A stretch of 64,000 nt of DNA, from positions 40,440,578 to 40,504,577 of the forward strand of contig VZSR01003807.1 of assembly GCA_013398615.1 (NCBI GenBank), read 5' to 3'. The DNA is from Brachypodius melanocephalos. Taxonomy: Eukaryota; Chordata; Aves; Passeriformes; Pycnonotidae. Below, piece after piece: positions 30,101 through 38,677 of this stretch; position 1 is the stretch's first letter; every line of letters starts with the position of its first letter. Made by a program: the position numbers and the translations under genes. Under the pieces are notes generated by a model. It was given only the letters and a program-made list of their open reading frames with translations. It was not told the origin of the DNA and did no database searches.

Positions 30101-33100
30101 TTAATCAAGAACTGAAAATCAGTGTGTTTTGCTGATTTAATTATCCAGGTTTACGCAATAACCGTGTTAGTACTTACACACTTGCGTTTCAAATGTCATA
30201 CATTGTGGGTGCTAAATTAAATTATTAAATTGCGCTGTTGTACAACAAATTTACTGTAATGCTCTTTACAAAGCTAGATGGGCCTCAAATCTTTAATATA
30301 GTGTAGGATTGTATTTTTCTGATGCTGACAAATGCATGGTAAAGGTTTATGATTTTTAGTTTTAAAACATTCACACTGTTAAATGATCTATATTTTACTG
30401 CTTTTTGAGCAGATGGTTAACTTGACTTATTACTTCAGTTCTGTTAGTATTCATATAGCACTAAACACATTCTCATTTCATTTGGGAATAGCTTCATAAA
30501 TATTTTCCTTTTCCTGGGCAAATTACAGTTGATTCCACAGGTGATGATAGAATATAAATGTTAGCTTATGTTTCTTTTTACAGGGATCAGAGCTGCTATG
30601 ACATAATTCCATTATACAATGCAATGAAGAAGAAAGTGTTGTCTGACTCTGATGAGGTAAGTGGTTGTGTCTGGGGCATTGGTATTGATAGACTGGAGAA
30701 ATGAGACTGTTGTCTGTCCTGTGGAAGACCAAAGTACTAGTTTCAGTCACTGCTGGGAAGTGGAGTGTACTTTTGTGCCAGTACAATGTTTCTTCTTGTC
30801 AGCTGGGAAACTGAGTGAAAATCCAGCCTCCTCTCTTGCTTTAGTGCAGAGAGCTTTAATAGTTTGCTGGAGAAAGCTGCTTAGACTTCTGAGAGGTTCT
30901 CAAAATTGACAGTTACATGAAATGCTTCTCAGAGGGGTGGGGGTAGGACTGTAAAGACTGAAATTATAAGTTTAAAGTATAAAAGAATTTGCCTACTCAT
31001 ACATGCTTATATTTTTTAACCTTTTTATGTGACTCATTATCTTGCTCAAAGGAAGAAGAGAAAGACACAAATGTGCCGGGGACTTCCACTAGAAAAAGAA
31101 AGGTAAATGTTTTTAAATTTTTAAATTTATATTTTTAATCCTACTATTGCTAAAATGTATTTGTAAATAATGGAATGTAAAACTGAAATATTTCTAGCAT
31201 TGTGTAATGTCAGCTTTTTGAAAGTTTTGAACTTCATGACATGTTGTTCTACTGAGCTGTTCAATGTAAAAGTATTTCTGTCTGTGCTGCTGCATGTTGT
31301 GAATCCATTTATATCCTGTGGGGTAACTTTCCCATTAGATTTTGTAAAAGCAGCTAGTTTATTTAATATATACCAGGCAATATTGTCATTTCAGGATCAT
31401 CAGCCGAAGCGGCGGCTACGTAACAGGGCTCAGTCATATGACATTCAGTCATGGAAGAAGCAATGCCAGGAGCTGCTCAATCTCATTTTTCAGTGTGAAG
31501 ACTCCGAACCATTTCGACAACCAGTGGATCTTCTTGAGTACCCAGTGAGTATTTTAGAACAAGATGACTGGTTATAATCTAGTTGTTAAGTGGTGGATTG
31601 GTTTGGTTTTTTTAAACTTTGACCATTTTTTCAGTTCTTTCAATTGAAACTTCAGGCAGCTGTAGTGACAGAATTTTTTTTAGCACTTCATCATCACTTG
31701 TTTAATAATGTTTACTGCTTTTTTCCAACTAATTTCAAAATAAATAATATTTCTTTGCTCTCTCAGATACTTTTGTTGGAAAATATTTTATATTCAGGGA
31801 TGCTTATGTTATTAAGTAAATTACAGCTTTTAAAGTATATTACAGCTTTTGCAATTAACATGTCTTTCCTTTTCTGACTGAAAAATGGTCATATATATGA
31901 AATGCAAATGATTGTTGCATGTGATGTGTTGTCAAGGATCATTGGTTTCATTTCAGAGTATAAAAACTAAAAGTAAGATTATATGAAAAGTTCAAGTAAT
32001 AAAGCAAAGATTTTGCTTGCTTTCCTTCTAGCATATCTTAAGTTCTTTAAAAAATCACTCCAGGATGATGAACTTGGGTGAAATTAAGGGTCTCCATTAG
32101 AGAAAATAAATGCTTCTCTTTTGGAAGTCACTGGTAGATCTGTCTTGACACTTCTGCAGCCACTGGGTACCATTATTTTTGAAGTAACCTAAACTTTATG
32201 CTGTGGCCCACTACAAGTGGCCCTATGTGTTTGAGATCCTCAAATGAGCTGATAGAGAGCACTCCACTAGGCTTAGGCATGAAACACACTGCTCCCTGGT
32301 GTCACAAACCTGTTTAACATGCAGAGGCACCCCTGCAGGTTCTATTAGCTCTGATGGATTAACTTAAACTTTTTGGTTAAATTTGGTATTTAAGCTTTTT
32401 CTTGTATGGACATATCTCTGTTTGTTCCATAGCCTGGAAAAAAAATTGTTCTGTCATTGGCTTGAATTGGGTCCTACCTAAGCCTGGGGAGTTTTAGTAC
32501 TTCATTACATTCCTAAATTGTCAGGTCTTGATTTGGGAAACTGCTCAGGTTTTAGAAAGGATGTGATAAGCCTCTGATCAGGTTCAAGTATTCAAACTTT
32601 GTATTTTAAAGCTAATATGTAAGAACAGTATTAGTCTTAGTCCAACGTTTGAGCTGCTATGCCACCCAGAAGGCTTGTAGCCACACTTTCATATCACTGT
32701 TATCTTCATGTCAGTGTGTCAGTAATGCAACCCTTAGGACACAAAATTCTGAGCTCTGTGTTTCAGTAAATCAGTTTATAAAATGAATTAAATCTTCTAT
32801 CAGTTAACTTCTAACCTTGACCCTGCTGGGTATGTGTGCAAGGGAGGTATGTTGTATATTAGTGGCAAGGAGCAAAATGTCTTCAGCAGTCTTCCATACC
32901 TATTTAAAGTGGGCATTTTGGTTAAACAGATTTATCAAACTCATCCTAATGAAAATGACATATTTAAGGCTTGGGAAAAATTGTAATAAATTGCTTTGCT
33001 GTTTCTAAACAGGATTATAGAGATATTATTGACACTCCTATGGACTTTGCTACTGTTAGAGAAACACTGGAAGCTGGCAACTACGAGTCACCAATGGAAT

Positions 33101-36100
33101 TATGTAAAGATGTGAGACTTATTTTCAGCAATTCCAAGGCCTATACACCAAGTAAAAGATCAAGGGTAAGATTTTACTGTTTTACATTGTTGTTGCTTGA
33201 AAGAACACTTATATCTAAAAAATATAGGACTGAAAAAGCAGAGGGACAGTGTAATTTGATTTCTTTTAGAAAACAAGTTTAATAATTTCTGATCTTAAAA
33301 TGTAAATATTTCTGAGAAGCTATTATAGCTTCGTATTTGAAGGGAAAGAAATGTGTGCTCTTTAAATACCAAAAGTTCTCTTGTTCTGCATGTGTCTTTC
33401 AAAAGCAAATATTAGAAAGTGGCTCTAAAGGGAAAACCACAAGGAATAAAAGTTCTGTAGAAGCAGGATTATGAGTACAATTGTGAAATTTAACAGATAT
33501 TTTGGGGAAGAAACCAGATTTTTAAAAGAAACACACAGGGAGCCCCTCCACTTTGAAAGTTGCCCCAAACTGAGATATCTAGGTATAGACAGCAGAGGAT
33601 GTTGAAATTCTGTGCTGTTCACCACTGTGCAGTAGGATTGTAATGAAGCTCTTAGGATTTCTGGGAAACAGGATAGTTTACATAAAGCATCGGCTTACAA
33701 AGCTATTCATACTAAGATGTCCTGCTAGTAGTAGGTGCAGTATCTGATAGCAGTTAAATTATAAATGCATATTTACATGGGTTCAAGGCTTCTGTGTAGC
33801 TTTTCTTCTACTAATATGTGTTAGGTTTTAAGACCAGAATTATTAACAGCTTTTATGTTTGGCTGTTCTAAAGAGCAAGTTAATCATTAGGTCTTCATTG
33901 TTTTAAGACTAGGGCACGAATTTCTTTGTAGGTGACTAGCAGGATCAGTGATTACTGTCCAGTCAGTAGCAGAAAGGCCCATTCGCTGTTGAGGCTGCCC
34001 ATAAAAGAATTACTCTTTCAGTAGCAACAAATGGCAGGGCTTTTGGGGCAGGTCTGGATTCTTTCGTTGTTTTTTTTTCTCTCCTTGACCTCATCATACT
34101 TGACATTATCTTTAGCTTTGTGTGGTTTCATAGATTCTTTTGACATTTTCATTTCTTTCATGTTTCTTCCAAACAGAATGGTATAGTAATAAATTTGTCT
34201 TTCTGTTTTTCTCAGAAGTAGAAGGTTCTTAGGCCAAGGGTTTTAATATTCTAGAATCTATGTGCTTTCAGTGCATGCAACATGTAGTTCAATGTGATGT
34301 TTTTACTGTCATGCACATACTTTTAGTGTCTTACTTTGTCACTGATGCTTATTTGAACAGTAAACTGATGTCACTGATGTTTTTCTTGAACAGTAAACAT
34401 AAAGTCATCACTTTTTTTTTTTTTTTTTTTCCTAGCTTGGCACATTAGACACACATTCCCTTGCATGTCAAATCCAGCAACACATGTAGAATCTGTCACC
34501 TATTGAGTATGGTGCTCAGATGGTTTGGTGTGTCATTAAGTAGGAACTGGTTCAATATTGTCTTTGTGTTTCATAGGAGGTGCTGTGTCTCCTCAAAGTA
34601 CCTAGACAGGTCACCTTTTTTCTGTTTCCAGAATTGATAGCAACTGTGCTCAAATAATTACTTGTGATTTAAACTGAATTTGGGAGTCTCTGTAAATCAT
34701 CCAAGTCTAGAGACGGGGAAAAAAAGTGCACCTACATAATTCCAATACATTTGTTGTACCTGTTGCAGCCAACTTACTTGTAGTATCAATTCATCTATGA
34801 AAGGAATAGACTGATGTTCAAATATAGGATATAAGGATGCAACTTAATAGAGCAGAAAGTAAGATTTCTTGACCCTAGGTATGATATAGTAAAATTAAAT
34901 TAAGGCTCTCTCATGGTGATTTCTGTTGGAACTGGAAAGGGATACATTCTAGAAAGGCAGTTGAAAAACTGGCTTTTCCAATTTTTCCTTTTCTGTGTCA
35001 TCTTCAGTTGTGATAACACTTTTCAAAACCATGAAAATAGTTAAAGCAAACCTACACATGGGTTAGCATATATTTGTTGAGGCAGATTGTAAATTTCCCC
35101 AAAACATTTCTGTATTAGTCACTTTTTACTTTTCTAGCTATTGTTTGGTTATAAATAAGTAAAAGTATGCTTTGGAGAAGTATAAAACTTGTTTACTGGC
35201 TTTTCTTTTTTAGATCTACAGCATGAGTTTGCGCCTTTCTGCTTTCTTTGAAGAACACATAAGTTCTATTTTATCAGATTATAAATCTGCCCTACGCTTT
35301 CATAAAAGAAATACAATAAAGAAACGAAGGAAAAAAAGAAGTAGAAGCAGCTCAGTTTCCAGCAGTGTTGCATCCAGGTACATTAATTCCTTTATAGTAT
35401 TCATGAAATGCTGTGAAATTTTGACATACCTAAACAATAAAACTTAGTGTGTTTTTTTCTTAATACTTCCTTTACTATTCCCTATATTGCAGAATGCTAG
35501 CTTTGACATGCAAGTCCCTATGATGTGGAAGAGTTTTAAACTTTACTTAGAGCTATCCTAGTGTAAGTGCTTAAAATTCAAATAACTGCTAAATGTGTAC
35601 AGTAAAACAGCATCGTTAGGATAGTGATGGCATCATGCTTTGTCATATAACTACAGTATTTATTGTAAAGATTCACTTTCCAGAAGCTCACAACTTACAT
35701 GAATTTCCACAGTAAATGCCATATTTTTAACATACTTCATGCAAAGGTGATTGTTTTACTCCCACAATCTCAGACACTAGCATTTAATTTTATTTATTCC
35801 TGTAAAATGACAAGATAGTCATCCAGGATACAATTTGTTACTCCTTTTGCAGCCCTGAAAGAAAGAGGAGATTAATAAAACCTCAACTGAAGGCAGAAAC
35901 TCCTGCCACTTCATCATCTTCTGCACCTGCACGGTCGACAGCACTGAGACACGCTCCACCTCAGATGAATGGAAAAGCCGCCGAGGCCTCCTCCCTTGTG
36001 CGGACTCGAAGCAATAGGGGGATAACGGATGTGGCTGTGACAGAGCAACCATCTACTTCTTCAGGAGCAAAGCCTTTAACTATAAAGCCTTTAATTGCAA

Positions 36101-38677
36101 AGCCGAATACTACTGCAGGGTCAGGAAAGTCAGGCAAGTTGGGGTGGTTTTGGTTTTTTTTAAAAATAAGCCATGAATGTTTTTAAAGATAAAACTGGCT
36201 CTTTAGAAATCTCATGTATTTCTCTCAGTTAAGACTGGTTCATTTTCCAAGCTGATGAGCCTTTGAAGCTCTTCAGAAGAAAATTGAACAAGTTAGGCTA
36301 TGTTGTCTTATCTAGGAAGCTTTCTCTCTTTTGGATCACTGACTCAAATTGTTTGTGGTAGAAAATGAGTTGCATTTTAGCCCAACAAGATTGAATGTAG
36401 TATTAATTACTTGACTTGATTTTTTTTTCTTTTTATTCTTCTAGTACTGGAGAATTCAACCAAACATTCCAAGAACCAGAATATTGTATCAAACCCTACC
36501 CCATCTGATTCCAGTCATAACACTAGGAATAACTCCACGAGAGAAAATCCTGAGAAAGAGAAGCAAATCAAGCGCAAAGTAAAATCTTCCACTGTTAATC
36601 CACAAGGTACCAAATTTCTCTGGAAATTTCTTTCTTCCTCCCCACCCTCAGAGTTACTGATATAGTGATGGTAGCGTTGTAGTTGAGTTATGGTAATTTG
36701 GGGGTAGGGAAAGTAGAATGCACTACAATTTAGCAGAATAGGGAAATCTAATGTAACAACTCAGTCACCATTAGTTTTTCCTTGATGAATTAGCATGGTT
36801 TTGACTACTATTAACACCATTTCCATGGTGTGATAACTGTTGTCTGGATGAGTTTGAGATGTTAACATATCTGTATCTTAATTTAAATTACTACAAATGT
36901 CATGTTAAAAGTTCCTAAATCCAAAGCGGACTTTGGATGGTCACACTTTAAATTCTTTGTATTTAATCACATAAAACTTATGTTATATTTGGGTCAGTAA
37001 CACTGAGTGTGATGGCATTCTGTGCAGCAACAAGCATAAGGATCAGAGGATCCCAAGTGCAAATACATTCTTTCATTTTTTGGCACAGCAAAAAGAAAAA
37101 AAAAACCAAACTATGCAGCATTTACTGCTTCTATTTGGTATATTTGAATGGCCTGCTCAGACTTAGTTCATGAAATCTCCTTAGTGAGCTTGGTTGGTCT
37201 TTTGATGTCAGAATACCTTAAAATTCAAAGCTTCTATGGAGGATGAAATGAGATCTCCTAGTCAGAAACCCTTCCTGTTTATGAAGGAGCTTTGAACTGT
37301 TAGGAAGATGCTTGAAGCAGGTAGATCCACTAAACATCTTTTCTCTGAAAATGGAGACACAGTAGTCTGCAAATTGGGTCCCATCTAATTAATCTGCCTA
37401 CTCCTTGTAGTCCTCTTACCAGGGAGTTCTTTCTTACTCATCCATGTTTCTGTAAAAGTAGCTTGTGCTCTGATAAGTTAAATCATCTGTGCATTGCTTG
37501 TAAGCTTTCCCACAAAGGCCCTGTCTGTTCCCACATTGCATGGCTAAATGTGCCGCTGTTATAGGTTGGCATGTTTGGTAAGGTCAGGGGTTTCTGAGTG
37601 TTGTTCACATGGTCCTGTATCTGCTGTTGCAGATACAACATAGGAGTTTTGTCCACTGGTGTTGTATCATCTGAGAAAAACCTCTTCAGCTGTTCCTTTT
37701 TTTTCCTTCTTTCTTACCCCCTGCATTTTTTCCTGGCTTTTTTTTTTTGTTTGTTTATTGGGGTTGTTGTTGTTGTTGTTTTTGTTGGTTTTTTGTTTTT
37801 TTTTCCTTGCAGCTACCATGTGCTAAATCTAACTAGAAGTTAGTCCTCATTCCATACTAGAATGAAGCTCTCTGAGCTCAACTTTGACTTTCTTAAATTT
37901 TGACAGATTGGCAATCACTGTGAATCCGTTCAGATATTTTAGTTAAGAGTTTTTATTAAGGCAGTGTGAAAATGAATGCAGAGGCAAATCTGTTATGTGA
38001 CATGTACATTTCTATACTATGTCTTTACAGCAGATTGCAAGAATAATGCTTTGGCATCAGGAAGCATTCAGGTAAATGGACATGGAGGACAGCCTTTGAA
38101 ACCTCCAGTTAAAAGAGGTCCTGGACGGAAACCCAAGGTGGAGACTAATAACAGTAGCTGTGAGGTGGTGGTGCACAAGAAAAGAGGGAGGAAACCAAAA
38201 AAGCTACAAATTGTTGAACAGCAAAAGGTTGCAGAGCAGAATACAATCCAAACCACAAGGGATATACCAGAGGAAGCCTCTGTTTCTACTGCATGCAATT
38301 CTCTTTCTGAAAATAATGTGAAGGAAGACTTGCTACAAAAAAAAGGCCGAGGGGGTAGAAAGCCAAAAAGGAAGATAAAGAGCCGGCAGCCGGGCTCAGA
38401 CATCTCAGTTCCTGCAAATGTTAAAATGCAAACAAGAAGCAGGAGGAAAAAGACACATGAGCCTATGGAGGAGAGTTCTGAAGAGCTTAAAGATTCTGAA
38501 CCTCACATGAGAACTAGAAACCAGGGTAGGAGGACAGCCTTTTACAATGAAGATGACTCTGAGGAGGAGCAAAGGCAGCTATTGTTTGAAGACACCTCCT
38601 TAACTTTTGGAACTTCAAGCAGAGGCAGAGTCCGAAAGTTGACTGAGAAAGCAAAAGCTAATTTAATTGGCTGGTAA
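21..38677 (+). CDS. PHIP: PHIP C-terminal part, 23 coding exons
   Basis: The spliced exons encode about 1195 residues plus stop. PHIP is a nuclear chromatin reader, a DCAF-type substrate receptor for CUL4-DDB1, and was first found as a binder of the IRS1 PH domain. In order: a Ser/Arg-rich linker, an acidic stretch, a Lys/Glu-rich basic segment, the CryptoTudor region (15091 to about 24795), bromodomain 1 (26746-30656), bromodomain 2 (31395-35300), a Ser-rich basic linker, three AT-hook-like motifs and the tail ending KAKANLIGW. BRWD1 and BRWD3 share this architecture; the tail and the IRAK1BP1 neighbour favour PHIP. Human PHIP is about 1821 residues, so the window starts near residue 627 and the WD40 propeller is upstream. 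All 22 junctions keep frame. No stop, frameshift or lost exon was seen. Confidence 0.96.
159..1330 (+). other. PHIP intron with a T/G-only tract
   Basis: Intron between window exons 1 and 2. Its only notable content is a T/G-only low-complexity tract at 295-447. I see nothing else. Confidence 0.85.
295..447 (+). repeat. T/G low-complexity tract
   Basis: About 150 bases contain only T and G: runs of T, TTTG repeats and one run of eight or more G. It gives spurious Phe/Cys/Gly-rich frames on + and Lys/Gln-rich frames on -, none of them genes. The transcript would carry a U/GU-rich stretch about 135 bases after the exon 1 donor. Confidence 0.95.
1331..1514 (+). CDS. PHIP: PHIP window exon 2
   Basis: The acceptor is ctttttag and the donor is AG|gtaagc. 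The exon enters in phase 1 and leaves in phase 2. It encodes a Ser-rich linker followed by [20 protein letters not shown]. Confidence 0.93.
1515..2179 (+). other. PHIP intron, nothing recognised
   Basis: AT-rich intron without a recognisable repeat or exon. Confidence 0.8.
2180..2303 (+). CDS. PHIP: PHIP window exon 3
   Basis: The acceptor is ttttttcag and the donor is AAG|gtaagc. It encodes a charged Glu/Lys/Arg-rich segment ending in IPRENKIPTFSK. A second AG three bases downstream (tag) would break the frame, so 2180 is chosen. Confidence 0.92.
5987..6014 (+). repeat. Perfect tandem duplication, 2 x 14 bases
   Basis: AATAGTATTTAGTA occurs twice with no gap. This looks like simple replication slippage in an intron. 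Confidence 0.9.
7711..7792 (+). mobile_element. CR1 LINE 3'-end relic
   Basis: The order of motifs is that of an avian CR1 3' end: CCTGAGCAGTGGGTTTAG, then GATCTTTTCCAGCTTCATTC, then two copies close to the ATTCTRTG terminal octamer. It is truncated and diverged, and cannot code. Confidence 0.75.
10114..10254 (+). CDS. PHIP: PHIP window exon 4
   Basis: The acceptor is cttcacag and the donor is GAT|gtaaga; 47 whole codons. It encodes a polar segment beginning NHSHDNLLDASDSKK and ending ELENGHSSSD. Confidence 0.93.
10255..11045 (+). other. PHIP intron with a CR1 relic
   Basis: The CR1 3'-end relic at 10560-10639 is the only recognised content. A pyrimidine-rich tract precedes the next acceptor. 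Confidence 0.8.
10560..10639 (+). mobile_element. CR1 LINE 3'-end relic
   Basis: It contains TATGACCTCCAGAAGTCCCT, then TCCAGTCTCAATTATTCTGTG and a second octamer-like TTCTGTAAG. This is the standard avian CR1 3' end, 5'-truncated and in the same orientation as PHIP. Confidence 0.82.
11046..11122 (+). CDS. PHIP: PHIP window exon 5, acidic segment
   Basis: The acceptor is attag and the donor is AG|gtaagt, leaving in phase 2. It encodes EGEVVVASGGTSEDDERAWH and then DGSS. Confidence 0.92.
11123..11795 (+). other. PHIP intron, nothing recognised
   Basis: AT-rich intron without a recognised element. Confidence 0.8.
11796..12027 (+). CDS. PHIP: PHIP window exon 6, acidic then basic region
   Basis: The acceptor is tatatag and the donor is AAG|gttaga. 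It encodes [20 protein letters not shown], a Lys-rich stretch, an acidic Ser/Glu patch (SSSEDEEEPEKQRKQ) and a second basic block ending KKRKPKERKQK. The basic blocks are candidate nuclear localisation signals. Confidence 0.95.
12028..15090 (+). other. PHIP intron, 3.1 kb
   Basis: No confident element. An LTR-like 5' terminus near 13856 was considered and not accepted. Several short frames have no splice context. Confidence 0.8.
15091..15210 (+). CDS. PHIP: PHIP window exon 7, start of CryptoTudor region
   Basis: The acceptor is ttttcttcag and the donor is GAG|gtagtt; 40 codons. It encodes AENGLTLEEWLPSAWITDTV and then RRCPFVPQMGDE, continuing directly into VYYFRQGHEAYV of the next exon. Confidence 0.95.
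15211..18729 (+). other. PHIP intron, 3.5 kb, nothing recognised
   Basis: I see no repeat family or RNA gene. The 126-residue frame at 17792-18172 lacks family resemblance and splice signals. Confidence 0.8.
18730..18837 (+). CDS. PHIP: PHIP window exon 8
   Basis: The acceptor is cttttag and the donor is CGG|gtatga; 36 codons. It encodes VYYFRQGHEAYVVMAKKNKI and then NPKKQPWHKMELR, part of the Tudor-like fold. Confidence 0.95.
18838..19238 (+). other. PHIP intron, nothing recognised
   Basis: Short AT-rich intron with an A run near 18877. Confidence 0.8.
19239..19363 (+). CDS. PHIP: PHIP window exon 9
   Basis: The acceptor is ttctag and the donor is AA|gtaagg, leaving in phase 2. It encodes [20 protein letters not shown] and then LAFLDPDTGKLTGGAFTMK. 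Confidence 0.95.
19572..19654 (+). CDS. PHIP: PHIP window exon 10
   Basis: The acceptor is taattag and the donor is ATAG|gtgagt. It encodes [20 protein letters not shown] and then KHRRWNIG. The intron before it is only 208 bases. Confidence 0.94.
19655..22678 (+). other. PHIP intron, 3.0 kb, with a near-palindrome
   Basis: Contains a 22-base near-palindrome at 21145-21166 and otherwise nothing recognised. The 110-residue frame at 19853-20185 is hydrophobic but unsupported. Confidence 0.8.
21145..21166. repeat. 22-base near-palindrome
   Basis: Arms AGACAGGT and ACCTGTCT are perfectly inverted around GTGCAT, with only one mismatched pair (G/T) over the whole 22 bases. The arms contain AGAC/GTCT (SMAD-type) and CAGGTG (E-box-type) cores. 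Function is unknown. Confidence 0.7.
22679..22790 (+). CDS. PHIP: PHIP window exon 11
   Basis: The acceptor is acctag and the donor is TG|gttagc. It encodes DRFRSVIDDAWWFGTIDSQE and then PDYPDSLFQCYNV. The aromatic WWFG belongs to the Tudor-like core. Confidence 0.94.
23008..23069 (+). CDS. PHIP: PHIP window exon 12
   Basis: The acceptor is tttaag and the donor is ATG|gtatgt; 62 bases. It encodes CWDNGDTEKMSPWDMELIPS and N. It is too small to be an obvious open frame and was found by joining phases (2 in, 1 out). Confidence 0.93.
23070..24639 (+). other. PHIP intron, nothing recognised
   Basis: AT-rich intron without a recognised element. Confidence 0.8.
24640..24795 (+). CDS. PHIP: PHIP window exon 13
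   Basis: The acceptor is cattccag and the donor is CTAG|gtaaat. It encodes the helical approach to bromodomain 1, including PLDGEWGSRTRDEECDRIIA. Confidence 0.94.
24796..26745 (+). other. PHIP intron, nothing recognised
   Basis: Contains an A-run/G-run at about 25773-25793 and no recognised element or exon. Confidence 0.8.
26746..26866 (+). CDS. PHIP: PHIP window exon 14, bromodomain 1 first half
   Basis: The acceptor is aaatctag and the donor is CAG|gttaga. It encodes [20 protein letters not shown] and then TDLSTIKQRLESRFYR. This is the ZA loop of bromodomain 1 up to helix B. Confidence 0.95.
26867..28586 (+). other. PHIP intron, nothing recognised
   Basis: T-rich intron without a recognised element. 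Confidence 0.8.
28587..28712 (+). CDS. PHIP: PHIP window exon 15, bromodomain 1 second half
   Basis: The acceptor is gatacag and the donor is AA|gtgagt. It encodes RLSSLMWEVRYIEHNTRTFN followed by EPGSPIVKSAKF. The Asn of TFNEP, codon 28645-28647, sits where bromodomains place the acetyl-lysine-contacting Asn. Confidence 0.95.
28713..30583 (+). other. PHIP intron with a small imperfect tandem repeat
   Basis: An imperfect tandem of about 25 bases lies at 29679-29728. Nothing else was recognised. Confidence 0.8.
29679..29728 (+). repeat. Imperfect tandem repeat, about 2 x 25 bases
   Basis: Each unit starts GCTCAGGA or GCTTAGAG, continues with TTTTTCAAAGT and ends ATGTA. It is a local duplication in an intron. 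Confidence 0.7.
30584..30656 (+). CDS. PHIP: PHIP window exon 16
   Basis: The acceptor is tttttacag and the donor is GAG|gtaagt. It encodes DQSCYDIIPLYNAMKKKVLS and then DSDE, the end of bromodomain 1. Confidence 0.93.
30657..31051 (+). other. PHIP intron, nothing recognised
   Basis: Short intron without a recognised element. Confidence 0.8.
31052..31102 (+). CDS. PHIP: PHIP window exon 17, 51-base microexon-like
   Basis: The acceptor is ctcaaag and the donor is AAG|gtaaat; 17 codons, EEEKDTNVPGTSTRKRK. It is in phase 0 at both ends, so it could be skipped without breaking frame. Confidence 0.9.
31395..31544 (+). CDS. PHIP: PHIP window exon 18, bromodomain 2 start
   Basis: The acceptor is catttcag and the donor is CCA|gtgagt; 50 codons. 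It encodes QSYDIQSWKKQCQELLNLIF and then EDSEPFRQPVDLLEYP, helix Z and the ZA loop. The preceding intron reads open, so the true start is set by the acceptor. Confidence 0.95.
31545..33012 (+). other. PHIP intron, nothing recognised
   Basis: The stretch 32090-32350 is somewhat GC-richer, but I could not assign a repeat family. Confidence 0.75.
33013..33165 (+). CDS. PHIP: PHIP window exon 19, bromodomain 2 core
   Basis: The acceptor is ctaaacag and the donor is AGG|gtaaga; 51 codons. It encodes DYRDIIDTPMDFATVRETLE and then SNSKAYTPSKRSR. Codon 33145-33147 is Thr where most bromodomains have Asn, as known for PHIP bromodomain 2. Confidence 0.96.
33166..35213 (+). other. PHIP intron with a tandem duplication
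   Basis: Contains a 2 x 32-base tandem duplication (34338-34402) followed by a poly-T run. No recognised element besides. Confidence 0.8.
34338..34402 (+). repeat. Imperfect tandem duplication, 2 x 32 bases
   Basis: Both units start GTCACTGATG and contain TTGAACAGTAAAC. They differ by a few substitutions, indicating an older local duplication. Confidence 0.85.
35214..35377 (+). CDS. PHIP: PHIP window exon 20, bromodomain 2 end and basic tail
   Basis: The acceptor is ttttttag and the donor is CCAG|gtacat. It encodes IYSMSLRLSAFFEEHISSIL (helix C) and then the basic KKRRKKRSRSSSVSSS stretch. Confidence 0.95.
35378..35852 (+). other. PHIP intron, nothing recognised
   Basis: Short AT-rich intron. 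Confidence 0.8.
35853..36133 (+). CDS. PHIP: PHIP window exon 21, GC donor
   Basis: The acceptor is ccttttgcag. The frame needs a phase 1 end at TCAG, so the donor is AG|gcaagt, a strong GC-type site. Nearby GT options leave the wrong phase and reach a stop in the next exon. It encodes a Ser/Thr/Pro-rich linker with SSLVRTRSNRGITDVAV and KPLTIKPLIAKPN. Confidence 0.9.
36134..36444 (+). other. PHIP GC-AG intron
   Basis: Intron of 311 bases starting GCAAGT and ending TTCTTCTAG. See the finding on the GC donor. No other content was recognised. Confidence 0.88.
36445..36606 (+). CDS. PHIP: PHIP window exon 22
   Basis: The acceptor is ttcttctag and the donor is CAAG|gtacca. It encodes VLENSTKHSKNQNIVSNPTP and then RENPEKEKQIKRKVKSSTVNPQ, a polar basic linker. 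Confidence 0.93.
36607..38030 (+). other. PHIP last intron, with a T-rich tract
   Basis: Contains a T-rich, TTG-repeat tract at about 37696-37808. It ends in a tandem acceptor, ttacagcag. Nothing else was recognised. Confidence 0.8.
37696..37808 (+). repeat. T-rich / TTG simple repeat
   Basis: Runs of T interspersed with a short (TTG)n array near 37765-37780. Low complexity, non-coding. Confidence 0.85.
38031..38677 (+). CDS. PHIP: PHIP terminal coding exon with AT-hooks
   Basis: The acceptor is tttacag, with a second AG three bases later. The stop TAA is at 38675-38677. It encodes three AT-hook-like cores: RGPGRKPK (about 38114-38137), KKRGRKPKK (about 38177-38203) and KGRGGRKPKRK (about 38340-38373). 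Then come an acidic patch (EDDSEEEQRQLLFED) and the tail RGRVRKLTEKAKANLIGW. AT-hooks bind the minor groove of AT-rich DNA, which suits a chromatin reader. Confidence 0.96.

Noticed and set aside
31170..31394. Open extension upstream of bromodomain 2 exon
   Set aside because: Intron read-through by chance; the acceptor at 31394 and phase 0 junction define the exon.
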